A DNA stretch of 64,000 nucleotides, taken from positions 62,001 through 126,000 of the forward strand of contig NZ_JAESND010000007.1 of NCBI RefSeq assembly GCF_016865585.1, read 5' to 3'. Numbering within the stretch: position 1 is the stretch's first letter; each line of letters begins with the position of its first letter. Position numbers and translations under genes: made by a program. Under the pieces are notes generated by a model. It did no database searches. It worked only from the letters and a program-made list of their open reading frames with translations, and had not been told where the DNA came from. Origin of the DNA: Jeongeupia naejangsanensis. Lineage in GTDB: Bacteria; Pseudomonadota; Gammaproteobacteria; Burkholderiales; Chitinibacteraceae. Shown piece by piece: positions 43,858 to 51,597 of this stretch.

Positions 43858-44095
43858 GGTTGTTCCTTATGTTGGCGACATGGCGGTCATGTTTTTATAG
43901 CGCGTGGCGCGCGCGCCGTTCCCACCCTGCCGTCCATCCTTTGCCTATCTCGATGTCATCAGCGCGGTGCCGACGCGGTTATAATCCGCCCGTAAGTAAG
44001 AAAATTACAAATTACTAATATTTTTGACCCGCGATCTGCCACGAGCAGCTCAAACCAAGTCAAACCGCCTCATCAGGGGGGCGCAGGAGCAAAGC

Positions 44096-45706
44096 ATGAA
44101 ATTGTCTACCCGTCTGGGGCTGATCGTCGTTTGTGCGGTCGTCGGCCTCGTCATCATTGCCGGGTACGCCCTGCAGACCATCCGCTCGACCATGCTGCAG
44201 GAGCGCCGCGCCGAAATCCGCCTGCTGCTCGATCTGGCGGCGAACCAGATCCAACACTTCCAGGCGCTGGAGCAGAGCGGCAAACTGAGCCGCGAGGACG
44301 CCCAGGCACGCGCCATCGAAGCGACGTCGGGGCTGTCGAAGGGTGACGACTACGTGTTCGTGCGCAGCATGGACGCGAAGATGCTGGTTCACCCGAACCC
44401 CAAGCGTGTCGGCAAGGTCGACTTCGGCTCGAAGCTGCCTGACGGCCGAACCACGCATCAGGCCTATCTCGAGGTGCTGGCGAAAGGCGATTTCGGCTAC
44501 ACCGACATCGTGACCAAACGCCCCGGCAGCGAGGTCGAGGTGCCGAAGATCAACGGCGTGATCAAGGTGCCGGGCTGGGACTGGATCGTCGGTTTCGGCG
44601 TGTTTACCGACGACATCGAGCGCGCCTACTGGCACTACGCGCTGAACTTCCTGATCATCGGCCTCATCGTGCTGGCCGTGGTCGTGACCGTTGCGGTGAT
44701 GATGTCGCGGCGCATCTACGGCCGCCTCGGCGGCGAGCCGGACTATGCCACCGAGGTGGCACAGGCGATCGCTGCAGGCGACCTGAGCCGCCGCATCGAC
44801 GGCAAGGTGGCGCCGGACAGCCTGCTCGGCGCGGTGGCGACGATGCAGAGCAGCCTCCGGAAAATGATCGAAGGCATCCAGCAGGGCGCCGGCAGCCTCG
44901 GCCAAGCGGCCGCGAGCCTGTCCGGACAGATGACGCAGATCAATCAGGCCGCGCGCCAGTCGTCCGACGCGACCGCGGCCACGGCGGCGGCGATCGAGCA
45001 GATGTCGGTCAGCGTCGACCAGATTTCGGAAAGCGCCCGCGAGACCGAAGGCAATTCGTCGCGCTCGACCGAGCTGGCGACGCAGGGCGAATCGCTGGTC
45101 AACAATGCTTCGGCCGAAATCCAGCGTGTTTCCGCCCGGATCGGTGAAGCATCGGTGCTGATCTCCGGCCTCGTAGAGCGCTCGCGCGAGATCGACGGCA
45201 TCGCCGCCGTGATCAAGGACATCGCCGACCAGACCAATCTGCTGGCGCTGAATGCCGCGATCGAGGCGGCACGTGCCGGCGAGCAGGGCCGCGGCTTTGC
45301 CGTGGTGGCCGACGAGGTGCGCAAGCTGGCCGAGCGCACAACGCAGGCGACCGGCGAGATCGCCGCGATGACGCAGGCGATCCAGGCCGATACCGGTTCG
45401 GTGGTCCACAGCATGGACGAAGTGAAGCCGCAGGTGGCGCGTGGCGTCGATCTGGCCGGTCAGGCCGCCGAAGCGCTGCGCGAGATCAGCGCCGGATCGG
45501 CATCGACACTGGGCAAGATCCGCGACGTCGCCAACGCCACGGCCGAGCAGAGCGTCGCCAGTGCCAGCGTGGCCAGCAATGTCGAGCGGATTGCCAATAT
45601 GGTCGAATCGTCGGCCGACTCGGTCGCTGCGGCCAACCGCAATGTGCAGCAGCTCGAGGCACTGTCGACCGAGCTGAAGAATTCGGTATCCCGTTTCCGG
45701 CTCTGA
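44096..45706 (+). CDS. Methyl-accepting chemotaxis protein with periplasmic Cache sensor
   Basis: A 536-residue chemoreceptor. TM1 is at about residues 8-27, a single-Cache periplasmic sensor at about 30-180 (GDDYVFVRSMDAKMLVHPNP, GWDWIVGFGVF) and TM2 at about 187-208. HAMP and the signalling domain follow, with the conserved hairpin tip IADQTNLLALNAAIEAARAG and EQGRGFAVVADEVRKLAERT. The ATG at 44096 was preferred because GCAGGAG precedes it; a longer frame exists upstream. The protein lacks a CheR-binding pentapeptide at the end (SRFRL). Single-Cache sensors often bind small carboxylates, but the ligand is unknown. Confidence 0.94.
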   Translation: MKLSTRLGLIVVCAVVGLVIIAGYALQTIRSTMLQERRAEIRLLLDLAANQIQHFQALEQSGKLSREDAQARAIEATSGLSKGDDYVFVRSMDAKMLVHPNPKRVGKVDFGSKLPDGRTTHQAYLEVLAKGDFGYTDIVTKRPGSEVEVPKINGVIKVPGWDWIVGFGVFTDDIERAYWHYALNFLIIGLIVLAVVVTVAVMMSRRIYGRLGGEPDYATEVAQAIAAGDLSRRIDGKVAPDSLLGAVATMQSSLRKMIEGIQQGAGSLGQAAASLSGQMTQINQAARQSSDATAATAAAIEQMSVSVDQISESARETEGNSSRSTELATQGESLVNNASAEIQRVSARIGEASVLISGLVERSREIDGIAAVIKDIADQTNLLALNAAIEAARAGEQGRGFAVVADEVRKLAERTTQATGEIAAMTQAIQADTGSVVHSMDEVKPQVARGVDLAGQAAEALREISAGSASTLGKIRDVANATAEQSVASASVASNVERIANMVESSADSVAAANRNVQQLEALSTELKNSVSRFRL

Positions 45707-45724
45707 TCACGCCGGCAGGCCACA

Positions 45725-45759
45725 AAGAAAAACGCACATCCGGGGATGTGCGTTTTTTG
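45725..45759. terminator. Bidirectional Rho-independent terminator
   Basis: AAAAACGCACATCC and GGATGTGCGTTTTTT pair with a short GG loop region, between convergent genes. Confidence 0.83.
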
Positions 45760-45774
45760 TTGGGCGCAAGGCGT

Positions 45775-46116
45775 TCAGGCTTTCTTCAGAAAGCAGGCCT
45801 TGAGCATGAACTGGCCGGCATCGAGTTTGCAGTCGACCTCGTGGTCACCGTCGCCGACGAGACGAATGCTTTTGACCTTGCTGCCCTGCTTGAGCGTGAT
45901 CGACGAACCCTTGACCTTCAGATCCTTGATCAGCACTACCGCATCGCCATCCTGCAGCACCGTGCCGTTGGCATCGCGCACCACGCGGGCCTCGTCATCG
46001 GCGGCGCCCGCAGCCTGCGGATTCCACTCGTGGCCGCAGTCGGCGCAGACGTAGTTGCTGCCGTCCGGGTAGGTGTTTTCCATCGCGCATTGCGGACAGG
46101 CGGGAAGGGTCGACAT
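45775..46116 (-). CDS. yjdM: Zinc-ribbon protein YjdM/PhnA
   Basis: A 113-residue protein with an N-terminal zinc ribbon (CPQCAMENTYPDGSNYVCADCGHEW, four cysteines) and the C-terminal YjdM/PhnA domain (KDLKVKGSSITLKQGSKVKSI). YjdM was once called PhnA of alkylphosphonate uptake, but it is not required for phosphonate use and its role is open. The ATG at 46116 was chosen because the zinc ribbon starts right behind it; the longer frame lacks a ribosome site. It stands alone, convergent with the MCP gene. Confidence 0.92.
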   Translation of the reverse strand: MSTLPACPQCAMENTYPDGSNYVCADCGHEWNPQAAGAADDEARVVRDANGTVLQDGDAVVLIKDLKVKGSSITLKQGSKVKSIRLVGDGDHEVDCKLDAGQFMLKACFLKKA

Positions 46117-46337
46117 GGCAGGGCTCCGGTTCGTTGCAAGCCCGGCAGTATAGCGGGCGATGTGGCCCGGCCCTCCGGCACTATGTACGCCGCACATGGC
46201 GGCTTCGGGTTGCCGGAGAGCGGAAACAGGCGCGGGAACGATCGGGAATGTCGTTTTACCGTCATGACGATTGGCTAAACCGGCGAATCCGGCTATTCAG
46301 GAGATCGGCTGACCTGCTGCGCAAGGGAGGAGGGTGC

Positions 46338-47042
46338 ATGGAAGTGGAGAAATACATCGACGGCGCGGACGACGCGACCGTTCGCAGGGTGTTGCAGGGC
46401 TTGCTGAAGGGGTTCCTGACCCCCGCCTTTGGCGCCCTGCCGAAGAACGAGGTCGAGCTGCTGTTCCTCGACGCGCTCGCGCAGATCGATGCAATCGATA
46501 CCGATCCCGAGCTGTACGAGCTGGTGTCGAAGCTGCGCGTGACGCGTGCCAAGGCGCGCGGACTGATCTACGCCCGCGAACTGCGGCGCTCGTCCGTGGA
46601 CGAGCTGGATGCGAAGGTGAAGGCGTTGCTGAAAAAGCCGCTGATCCAGAAGGATGGCGAAGCCTTCGTGCTTGAGGTCGAAAATCCGCTGGTATCCGAT
46701 CACCTGCGTGCCAAGGTGAAGCAGCTCGGCTATCTGTCGGACGGCTCGTTCTCGCCGAGCATCGTCAAGCTCGGCCTTGACGCGATCTCGGCGCTGGCCG
46801 AGTCATCGGTGGCCGAAGCGGACAAGGAGTCGCTGCGGCTGGCGCTGGTGGCGGCCGGCGCGCCGGATACTTCGCTCAGGGGGATCTTCAAGGCCGCGAT
46901 CAGGAAGGTGGCCAGCAAGGTCGCGGCCGATACCGGCGAGGCGCTGATGGACAAGGTGTCGGACTACCTGTCGCCGCTGATCGATGCGAGTGTCGACGCG
47001 ATTCTGGAAAGGGCCAGTGACCTGTTCGACGGCGACGACTGA
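46338..47042 (+). CDS. Unknown helical protein
   Basis: A 234-residue mostly alpha-helical, soluble protein that I do not recognise. The ATG at 46338 has GGAGGAGGG upstream, so the start is well supported. The first half contains several amphipathic helices (VRRVLQGLLKGFLTPAFGALP, LLFLDALAQIDAI). The second half holds possible coiled coils (GEALMDKVSDYLSPLIDASVD). There is no signal peptide. The gene ends in a short tandem repeat and lies 51 nt before the DUF3224 gene; the two may be co-transcribed. No neighbour indicates a function. Confidence 0.7.
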   Translation: MEVEKYIDGADDATVRRVLQGLLKGFLTPAFGALPKNEVELLFLDALAQIDAIDTDPELYELVSKLRVTRAKARGLIYARELRRSSVDELDAKVKALLKKPLIQKDGEAFVLEVENPLVSDHLRAKVKQLGYLSDGSFSPSIVKLGLDAISALAESSVAEADKESLRLALVAAGAPDTSLRGIFKAAIRKVASKVAADTGEALMDKVSDYLSPLIDASVDAILERASDLFDGDD

Positions 47043-47068
47043 CGGCGACGACTGACGGCGGCGACGAC
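47028..47068 (+). repeat. Short tandem repeat at the end of the unknown gene
   Basis: The 13-nt unit GACGGCGACGACT is present twice in a row (47028-47040, 47041-47053) and then in a related third copy. The repeat encodes the end of the upstream protein (DGDD) and includes its stop, so repeat length could vary without harming the gene. Confidence 0.7.
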
Positions 47069-47093
47069 CGGCGATGGATTCAAGGAGATGGAC

Positions 47094-47483
47094 ATGCACG
47101 CAAGCGGGACATTCGAAGTCGAGCTGAAGGGGCTGGAGCTGCACGATCCGGCCGACGGGACGCTGGGGCGGCGGGCGATCGACAAGCGTTTCAGCGGTGA
47201 TCTGGTGGCGACCAGCGTCGGCGAGATGCTGTCGGCCGGGACTGCCGTTGCCGGTTCGGCCGGCTATGTCGCGATCGAGCGGGTCAGCGGCATACTGGCC
47301 GGCCGCAGCGGCAGCTTCACGCTGCAGCACAGCGGAACGATGAACCGCGGCGTACCGCAACTGCACGTTTCGGTGGTGCCCGACTCCGGGACCGGTGAAC
47401 TGGCGGGGCTGAGCGGGACGCTGGCGACCCGCATCGCCGATGGCCGGCATGATTACGATTTCGACTACCGCTTCGACACCTGA
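47094..47483 (+). CDS. DUF3224-family protein
   Basis: A 129-residue beta-barrel protein of the DUF3224 family. It starts HASGTFEVELKGLEL and contains RRAIDKRFSGDLVATSVGEML, then the core AGYVAIERVSGILAGRSGSFTLQHSG and VVPDSGTGELAGLSGTLA. It resembles allene-oxide-cyclase-like lipocalin folds. The start at 47094 was chosen because AAGGAG is at the right distance; the ATG 6 nt earlier touches the ribosome site. The function of the family is not known. It is next to the M20 hydrolase gene, which is convergent. Confidence 0.85.
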   Translation: MHASGTFEVELKGLELHDPADGTLGRRAIDKRFSGDLVATSVGEMLSAGTAVAGSAGYVAIERVSGILAGRSGSFTLQHSGTMNRGVPQLHVSVVPDSGTGELAGLSGTLATRIADGRHDYDFDYRFDT

Positions 47484-47510
47484 TGCTTCGATGTCGGGCC
47501 GATAGCGGGG

Positions 47511-48698
47511 TCAGCGCTGCGTGGCGAAATGCGCGAGCAGATCGAGCGCGGTTTGTGCCAGCCAGGCCGCGCCAAGCGGCAGGGCGGCTTCGTCGACGAT
47601 CATTTTCGGGCTGTGCAGCGAGTAGGGGCTGCGCTCCGCGCCCTGCGTGCCGAGCAGGGCGAAGCACGACGGCACGGCTTGTGCGGTGAACGAAAAATCC
47701 TCGCCCCCCATCAAGGGCGGCAGGTCGAGCAGTGCGCCATCGCCGAGCACCCGCCGGGCGGCATCGCGAGCCACGGCCGAGACACCGGCGTCGTTCATCG
47801 TCACCGGATAGCCGTTGGCGATCCGGCAATCGATGGTGGTGCCGTGCATCGCGGCGGTGTGTTCGCAGATCGCGGCGATGCGGGCGTGCACATGGGCACG
47901 GGTGTCCATGTTCAGCGTGCGGATGGTTCCGGTCAGCCGGACCGATTCGGCGACGATGTTGGTCGCCGATCCGCCCTGGATCGTACCGATGCTGACGACG
48001 GCGGTATCGGTCGGGCCGACGTTGCGCGCGACGACGGTCTGCAGCGTGGTGACGAGCTGCGCGGCGATGACGATGGCGTCGATACCGGCCTGTGGTGATA
48101 CGCCGGCATGTGCGGCCCGGCCGTGAACGATGATCTCGACCTCGTCGCTGGCGGCCATCACCGCGCCGTCGCGGATGCTGATCCGCCCGGTGGGGATGAC
48201 CGGCACCTGATGCAAGGCGATCGCCGCGCTGGCGCCGACATGCACGCCTTCCTTGACCATCCGTTGCCCGCCGGACCAGCCGTTCGGATCGTTGTAGCAA
48301 CCTTCCTCGGCCGGCTGGAACACGAAGCGCACGGTGCCGGCAAAATCGGCGTCGAGCAGCAGCCGGGCCGCGCCGAGGCCCATCGCCACGTGGGTGTCGT
48401 GGCCGCAGGCGTGCATCACGCCGGGGGTGGTCGACGCATACGGCAGGTCGGTGTCTTCCTGGATCGGCAGTGCATCCATGTCGGCGCGGATGATGACGGT
48501 CGGGCCCTCGCCTTTTTTCAGCTCGGCAACGACGCCGGTGCCGGCGATCCCGCCGCGATAGGGCAGGCCGAGGGCGACCAGCTGGGCGATCACCCGTTGC
48601 GCCGTGCGCGTCTCGCGATAGCCCAGCTCCGGATGCTGGTGAATATCGCGGCGGATGGCGACGATGTCGTCGCGGAGGGCTTCAGCTTGGGCGCGCAT
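47511..48698 (-). CDS. M20-family amidohydrolase (peptidase/hippurate-hydrolase type)
   Basis: A 395-residue M20D metallo-amidohydrolase. The metal and catalytic motifs are present: IRRDIHQHPELGYRET at the start, RADMDALP, HACGHDTHVAMGLGAA, FQPAEEG and the final GGEDFSFT. The lid domain with HGRAAHAG lies in the middle (about 180-300). Family members cleave acylated amino acids, hippurate or indole-conjugates in the cytoplasm; the substrate cannot be told here. The ATG at 48698 follows AAAGGAA. It lies downstream of the aldo/keto reductase gene with a 77-nt gap and may share its transcript. Confidence 0.92.
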   Translation of the reverse strand: MRAQAEALRDDIVAIRRDIHQHPELGYRETRTAQRVIAQLVALGLPYRGGIAGTGVVAELKKGEGPTVIIRADMDALPIQEDTDLPYASTTPGVMHACGHDTHVAMGLGAARLLLDADFAGTVRFVFQPAEEGCYNDPNGWSGGQRMVKEGVHVGASAAIALHQVPVIPTGRISIRDGAVMAASDEVEIIVHGRAAHAGVSPQAGIDAIVIAAQLVTTLQTVVARNVGPTDTAVVSIGTIQGGSATNIVAESVRLTGTIRTLNMDTRAHVHARIAAICEHTAAMHGTTIDCRIANGYPVTMNDAGVSAVARDAARRVLGDGALLDLPPLMGGEDFSFTAQAVPSCFALLGTQGAERSPYSLHSPKMIVDEAALPLGAAWLAQTALDLLAHFATQR

Positions 48699-48775
48699 GG
48701 TGGATTCCTTTCCGCTGGTCTTGGAGGTCAACGCTTCAGCCGGCGAGTGCGCGGGCGCAGGCACCGGATGAGCGT

Positions 48776-49813
48776 TTACAGGGCGGGGCTGTGATACTGA
48801 CGGTATAGCTTTTCGATGCCGGCTTCGAGTTCTCCGGACAGCACGATGTCGCTGGCGCCGATGTTTTCGGTCAGTTGCGCCAGCGTCGTCGCTCCGATGA
48901 TGGTGCTGGCGACGAACCAGCGGCTGTGGACGAAGGCCAGCGCCAGCTGCGCCGGGCTCAGGCCGTATTCGAGTGCGAGCTGCGCGTAGGCGGCGACCGC
49001 ATCGTCGACGAAGGGCTTGCGGTAGCGCGAGCCGAAGGCCGGGAAGCGCGTCAGCCGGCCGTCGGCCGGGGCATCGGCGACGTATTTGCCGCTCAAAAGG
49101 CCGAACGCCAGCGGGCTGTAGACCAGCAGCGACACCTGCTCGCGGTGGCAGGCTTCGACCAGACCGGTCTCGAAGGTCCGGTTGATCAGGTTGTAGACGT
49201 TCTGGATCGTTTTGATGCGCGGCAGGCCGGCGGCATCGGCGGCCGCACCCCATTTGGCCACGCCCCAGGCGGTTTCATTCGACGTGCCGAGGTAGCGCAC
49301 CTTGCCGGCGGTGACGAGTTTCGACAGCGCTTCGAGCTGCTCGTCGATGTCCGGCGTATCGGGCTTTTCGTCGGCCGGATCGTACTGGCTGGTGCCGAAC
49401 ATCGGCACCGCACGGGCCGGCCAGTGCACCTGATAGAGGTCGATGTAGTCGGTCTTGAGGCGAGCGAGCGAGGCATCGCAGGCCGCAACGATCTGCGCGG
49501 CATTCAGCTGCGGGCCGCCGCGAATCCAGTCCATACCGCGGTTCGGGCCGGCCACCTTGGTGGCGACGACGACCTGGTCACGTGGCTGCTTCACCAGCCA
49601 GTTGCCGACGTATTCTTCGGTGCGTCCCGCCGTGTCGGCCCTGGCCGGTACCGGGTACATTTCCGCCGCGTCGATGAAGTTGACGCCGGCCGCGCGGGCG
49701 GCATCGAGCTGTGCGTGGGCGTCGGCTTCGCTGTTCTGTTCGCCGAAGGTCATCGTGCCAAGGCAGATCGACGAGACCTTCAGGTCGGTGCCGGGCAGGG
49801 TGCGGTAATGCAT
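48776..49813 (-). CDS. Aldo/keto reductase (Tas/YghZ-like)
   Basis: A 345-residue NADPH-dependent aldo/keto reductase. Typical parts are LGTMTFGEQNSEADAHAQLD, the catalytic Asp-Tyr region FIDAAEMYPVPARA, then TKVAGPNRGMDWIRGG (Lys), DYIDLYQVHWP (His), TSNETAW and the cofactor-binding IGATTLAQLTENI. It is most like the Tas branch, which has the PVPARADTAGRTEEY segment. The ATG at 49813 was chosen because GGAG stands 7 nt upstream; an alternative at 49819 overlaps the ribosome site. The substrate is unknown. It precedes the M20 hydrolase gene. Confidence 0.93.
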   Translation of the reverse strand: MHYRTLPGTDLKVSSICLGTMTFGEQNSEADAHAQLDAARAAGVNFIDAAEMYPVPARADTAGRTEEYVGNWLVKQPRDQVVVATKVAGPNRGMDWIRGGPQLNAAQIVAACDASLARLKTDYIDLYQVHWPARAVPMFGTSQYDPADEKPDTPDIDEQLEALSKLVTAGKVRYLGTSNETAWGVAKWGAAADAAGLPRIKTIQNVYNLINRTFETGLVEACHREQVSLLVYSPLAFGLLSGKYVADAPADGRLTRFPAFGSRYRKPFVDDAVAAYAQLALEYGLSPAQLALAFVHSRWFVASTIIGATTLAQLTENIGASDIVLSGELEAGIEKLYRQYHSPAL

Positions 49814-49831
49814 CGCCATTCTCCAAAACGC

Positions 49832-49855
49832 GGAAAGCCGGCGAGCCGGCTTTCC
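49832..49855 (-). terminator. Candidate terminator hairpin after the TraB/GumN gene
   Basis: GGAAAGCCGG and CCGGCTTTCC pair around CGAG. Only a short T-run follows on the minus strand, so termination would be weak; it stands between traB-like stop and the next gene. Confidence 0.45.
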
Positions 49856-49879
49856 AGAGTGATTTGCTGACAGAGACTA

Positions 49880-50803
49880 CTACTTGCGCTTGCGATCGTC
49901 GATTGGCGTCAACGTGTAGCCCTGCTTTTTCAGCTGGGCGACAAGGCCGGTCTTGCCCGGCAGATGCAGTGCGCCGACGGCGATGAAGCTGCCGCCCTTG
50001 GCCAGTTGCGCCTGCATGCGTTCGTTCATCCGGTCGTTGCGGTCGTCGATCAGCGTCTTCTGCTTCCAGTCGTTGAAATAGGCCTGATCGGCGGCAGGCA
50101 GGGTCACTTCGTCCTTGTCGGCGAAGCGGACGATGCCTTCGACATCGCGCTGGACGTACATCGCGATCAGCTTCTTGTAGTAGGCATCGAGGTCGGGCTG
50201 CTGGTCGATCAGCGCGTACAGCAGCGTCTTCTGCTTGTCGGCCGGAATCGTTTCGAACACCGAGGCCTGTTCGGAGATCGTTTCAAGGCCGGTGTATTCC
50301 TTGCCGCCTTCGATCGCCATCTTCGCCAGCATCAGGTCGAGCGGCAGGTCACCGGCTTTCTTTTTCGGCACCATCAGCAGCATCGCGGCAGCCCACGGCC
50401 GCATGCGCTTGGCGGCGACCTCCGGGTAGTCGCGCGCGGCGAGTTCGGGCAGCAGCTTCTGGTAGTGCTTGCTGTCGATCTGGTTGGCGAGCAGTTCGCC
50501 TTCGGGCATCAGCACGCGCTTGGCGAAATCCATCATGCCGTTGAAGTCGATGCGGACTTCGGTGGTGACCGTGTCGGCGTCGTCGAAGGCTTTCTGCACC
50601 TGCGGCGACAGCTTCGTGACCTTCGGATCGCTGACGTGGGCGGTGCCGAACAGCCAGGACGGCTTCTGGACGCCCGATTTCTCGATCTTCCACAACACGG
50701 CGCGCGGAAAGGTATCACCCTTGGCGGCGGCCAGCGCCGGCAGCGGGGCCAGCAGCGTGGCGGTACAGAGTGCAGCTATGAGCGGGCGAAGGCGGGCAAA
50801 CAT
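49880..50803 (-). CDS. TraB/GumN-family secreted protein
   Basis: A 307-residue exported protein with a signal peptide (MFARLRPLIAALCTATLLAPLPALA). The TraB/GumN (Tiki-like) metalloprotease fold is indicated by WLFGTAHVSDPKV near the start and by FIAVGALHLPGKTGLV near the end; the two GxxH motifs give the metal-binding histidines. The domain fills the whole mature protein. In animals the Tiki relatives cleave Wnt; in bacteria the function is unsettled. The ATG has a weak GGAGACC ribosome site. It stands alone upstream of the aldo/keto reductase gene on the same strand. Confidence 0.9.
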   Translation of the reverse strand: MFARLRPLIAALCTATLLAPLPALAAAKGDTFPRAVLWKIEKSGVQKPSWLFGTAHVSDPKVTKLSPQVQKAFDDADTVTTEVRIDFNGMMDFAKRVLMPEGELLANQIDSKHYQKLLPELAARDYPEVAAKRMRPWAAAMLLMVPKKKAGDLPLDLMLAKMAIEGGKEYTGLETISEQASVFETIPADKQKTLLYALIDQQPDLDAYYKKLIAMYVQRDVEGIVRFADKDEVTLPAADQAYFNDWKQKTLIDDRNDRMNERMQAQLAKGGSFIAVGALHLPGKTGLVAQLKKQGYTLTPIDDRKRK

Positions 50804-50900
50804 CCGGCGGGTCTCCAGTTTTGTACGGGCGCGTGCCCTTGGTCGACCGCCAGTATAAACATGCTCGGCCCGCGGCTGAAACGCCGCCTTGCCGGCGTGG

Positions 50901-51428
50901 TCATTCCAGCCCGGTCAGTACCTTCACGGCCTGGACGAACTCGTCGGCGTACGGGCCGGCCTTGCGCGATTCGCGCAGTGCCATGTTCCAGCGGGCGATG
51001 GCGTTGCGCAGTGCCGGCGTATCCGAGACGGCCTCGATCTCGCTGATCAGCCCGCGCCCCATCAGGCCGAGGAAGGCCTGGGTGCTTTCGGTCATCAGCT
51101 CCTTGGCCTTGACGATGCGGATCGGGTCCAGCGCCTCCACCGGGCGGGGTTGCTGCGTCGCAGCCGGTCTGGCCGGTGCCGGCGGAGCGGGGGCGGCAGT
51201 GGGCTCCGGGGTGGGTTGGTCATCGTCGCTGGCGATGCACCCGGCGTGGCCGAGCTCGGCCAGCAACGGCGCCAGTTCTGCATGGCCAAGGACAGCGGCG
51301 ATGTCGGCCAGCGAGCGCTGCCCGTCGATCAGGATCAGCAGCCGCCGCGCTCTGGCCGTCAGACCGAGATTGCGGGAGTCGATTTCGGCCTGGCCTAGCG
51401 CGGTCTTGCGGTACACGAGGGTCGACAT
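50901..51428 (-). CDS. Unknown protein with winged-helix-like N-terminus and Pro-rich linker
   Basis: A 175-residue soluble protein. The first 65 residues (SRNLGLTARARRLLILIDGQ, RSLADIAAVLGHAELAPLLAEL) look like a small winged-helix domain that I recall as common in uncharacterised betaproteobacterial proteins. A Pro/Ala linker (PTPEPTAAPAPPAPARP) leads to a helical C-terminal part. No enzyme motif or signal peptide is visible. It is divergent from dgaR, 169 nt between starts, and nothing in the sequence connects it with the Dga system. Confidence 0.7.
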   Translation of the reverse strand: MSTLVYRKTALGQAEIDSRNLGLTARARRLLILIDGQRSLADIAAVLGHAELAPLLAELGHAGCIASDDDQPTPEPTAAPAPPAPARPAATQQPRPVEALDPIRIVKAKELMTESTQAFLGLMGRGLISEIEAVSDTPALRNAIARWNMALRESRKAGPYADEFVQAVKVLTGLE

Positions 51429-51597
51429 GCGAATGTGTCCCGGACAGTGGAGCCGGCGAGCGTAGCAGCGGCGTGTTTCAATCCTGCGACGCCGTACCGG
51501 TCTAACCCCAATGGCAGCGTGCCCGTCCGCCGTGCTACCTATGACTCTTGAACAAGCGGCCGTCGTGCTTGCTGTTGGCCGCGATCAAGGTTGATGG

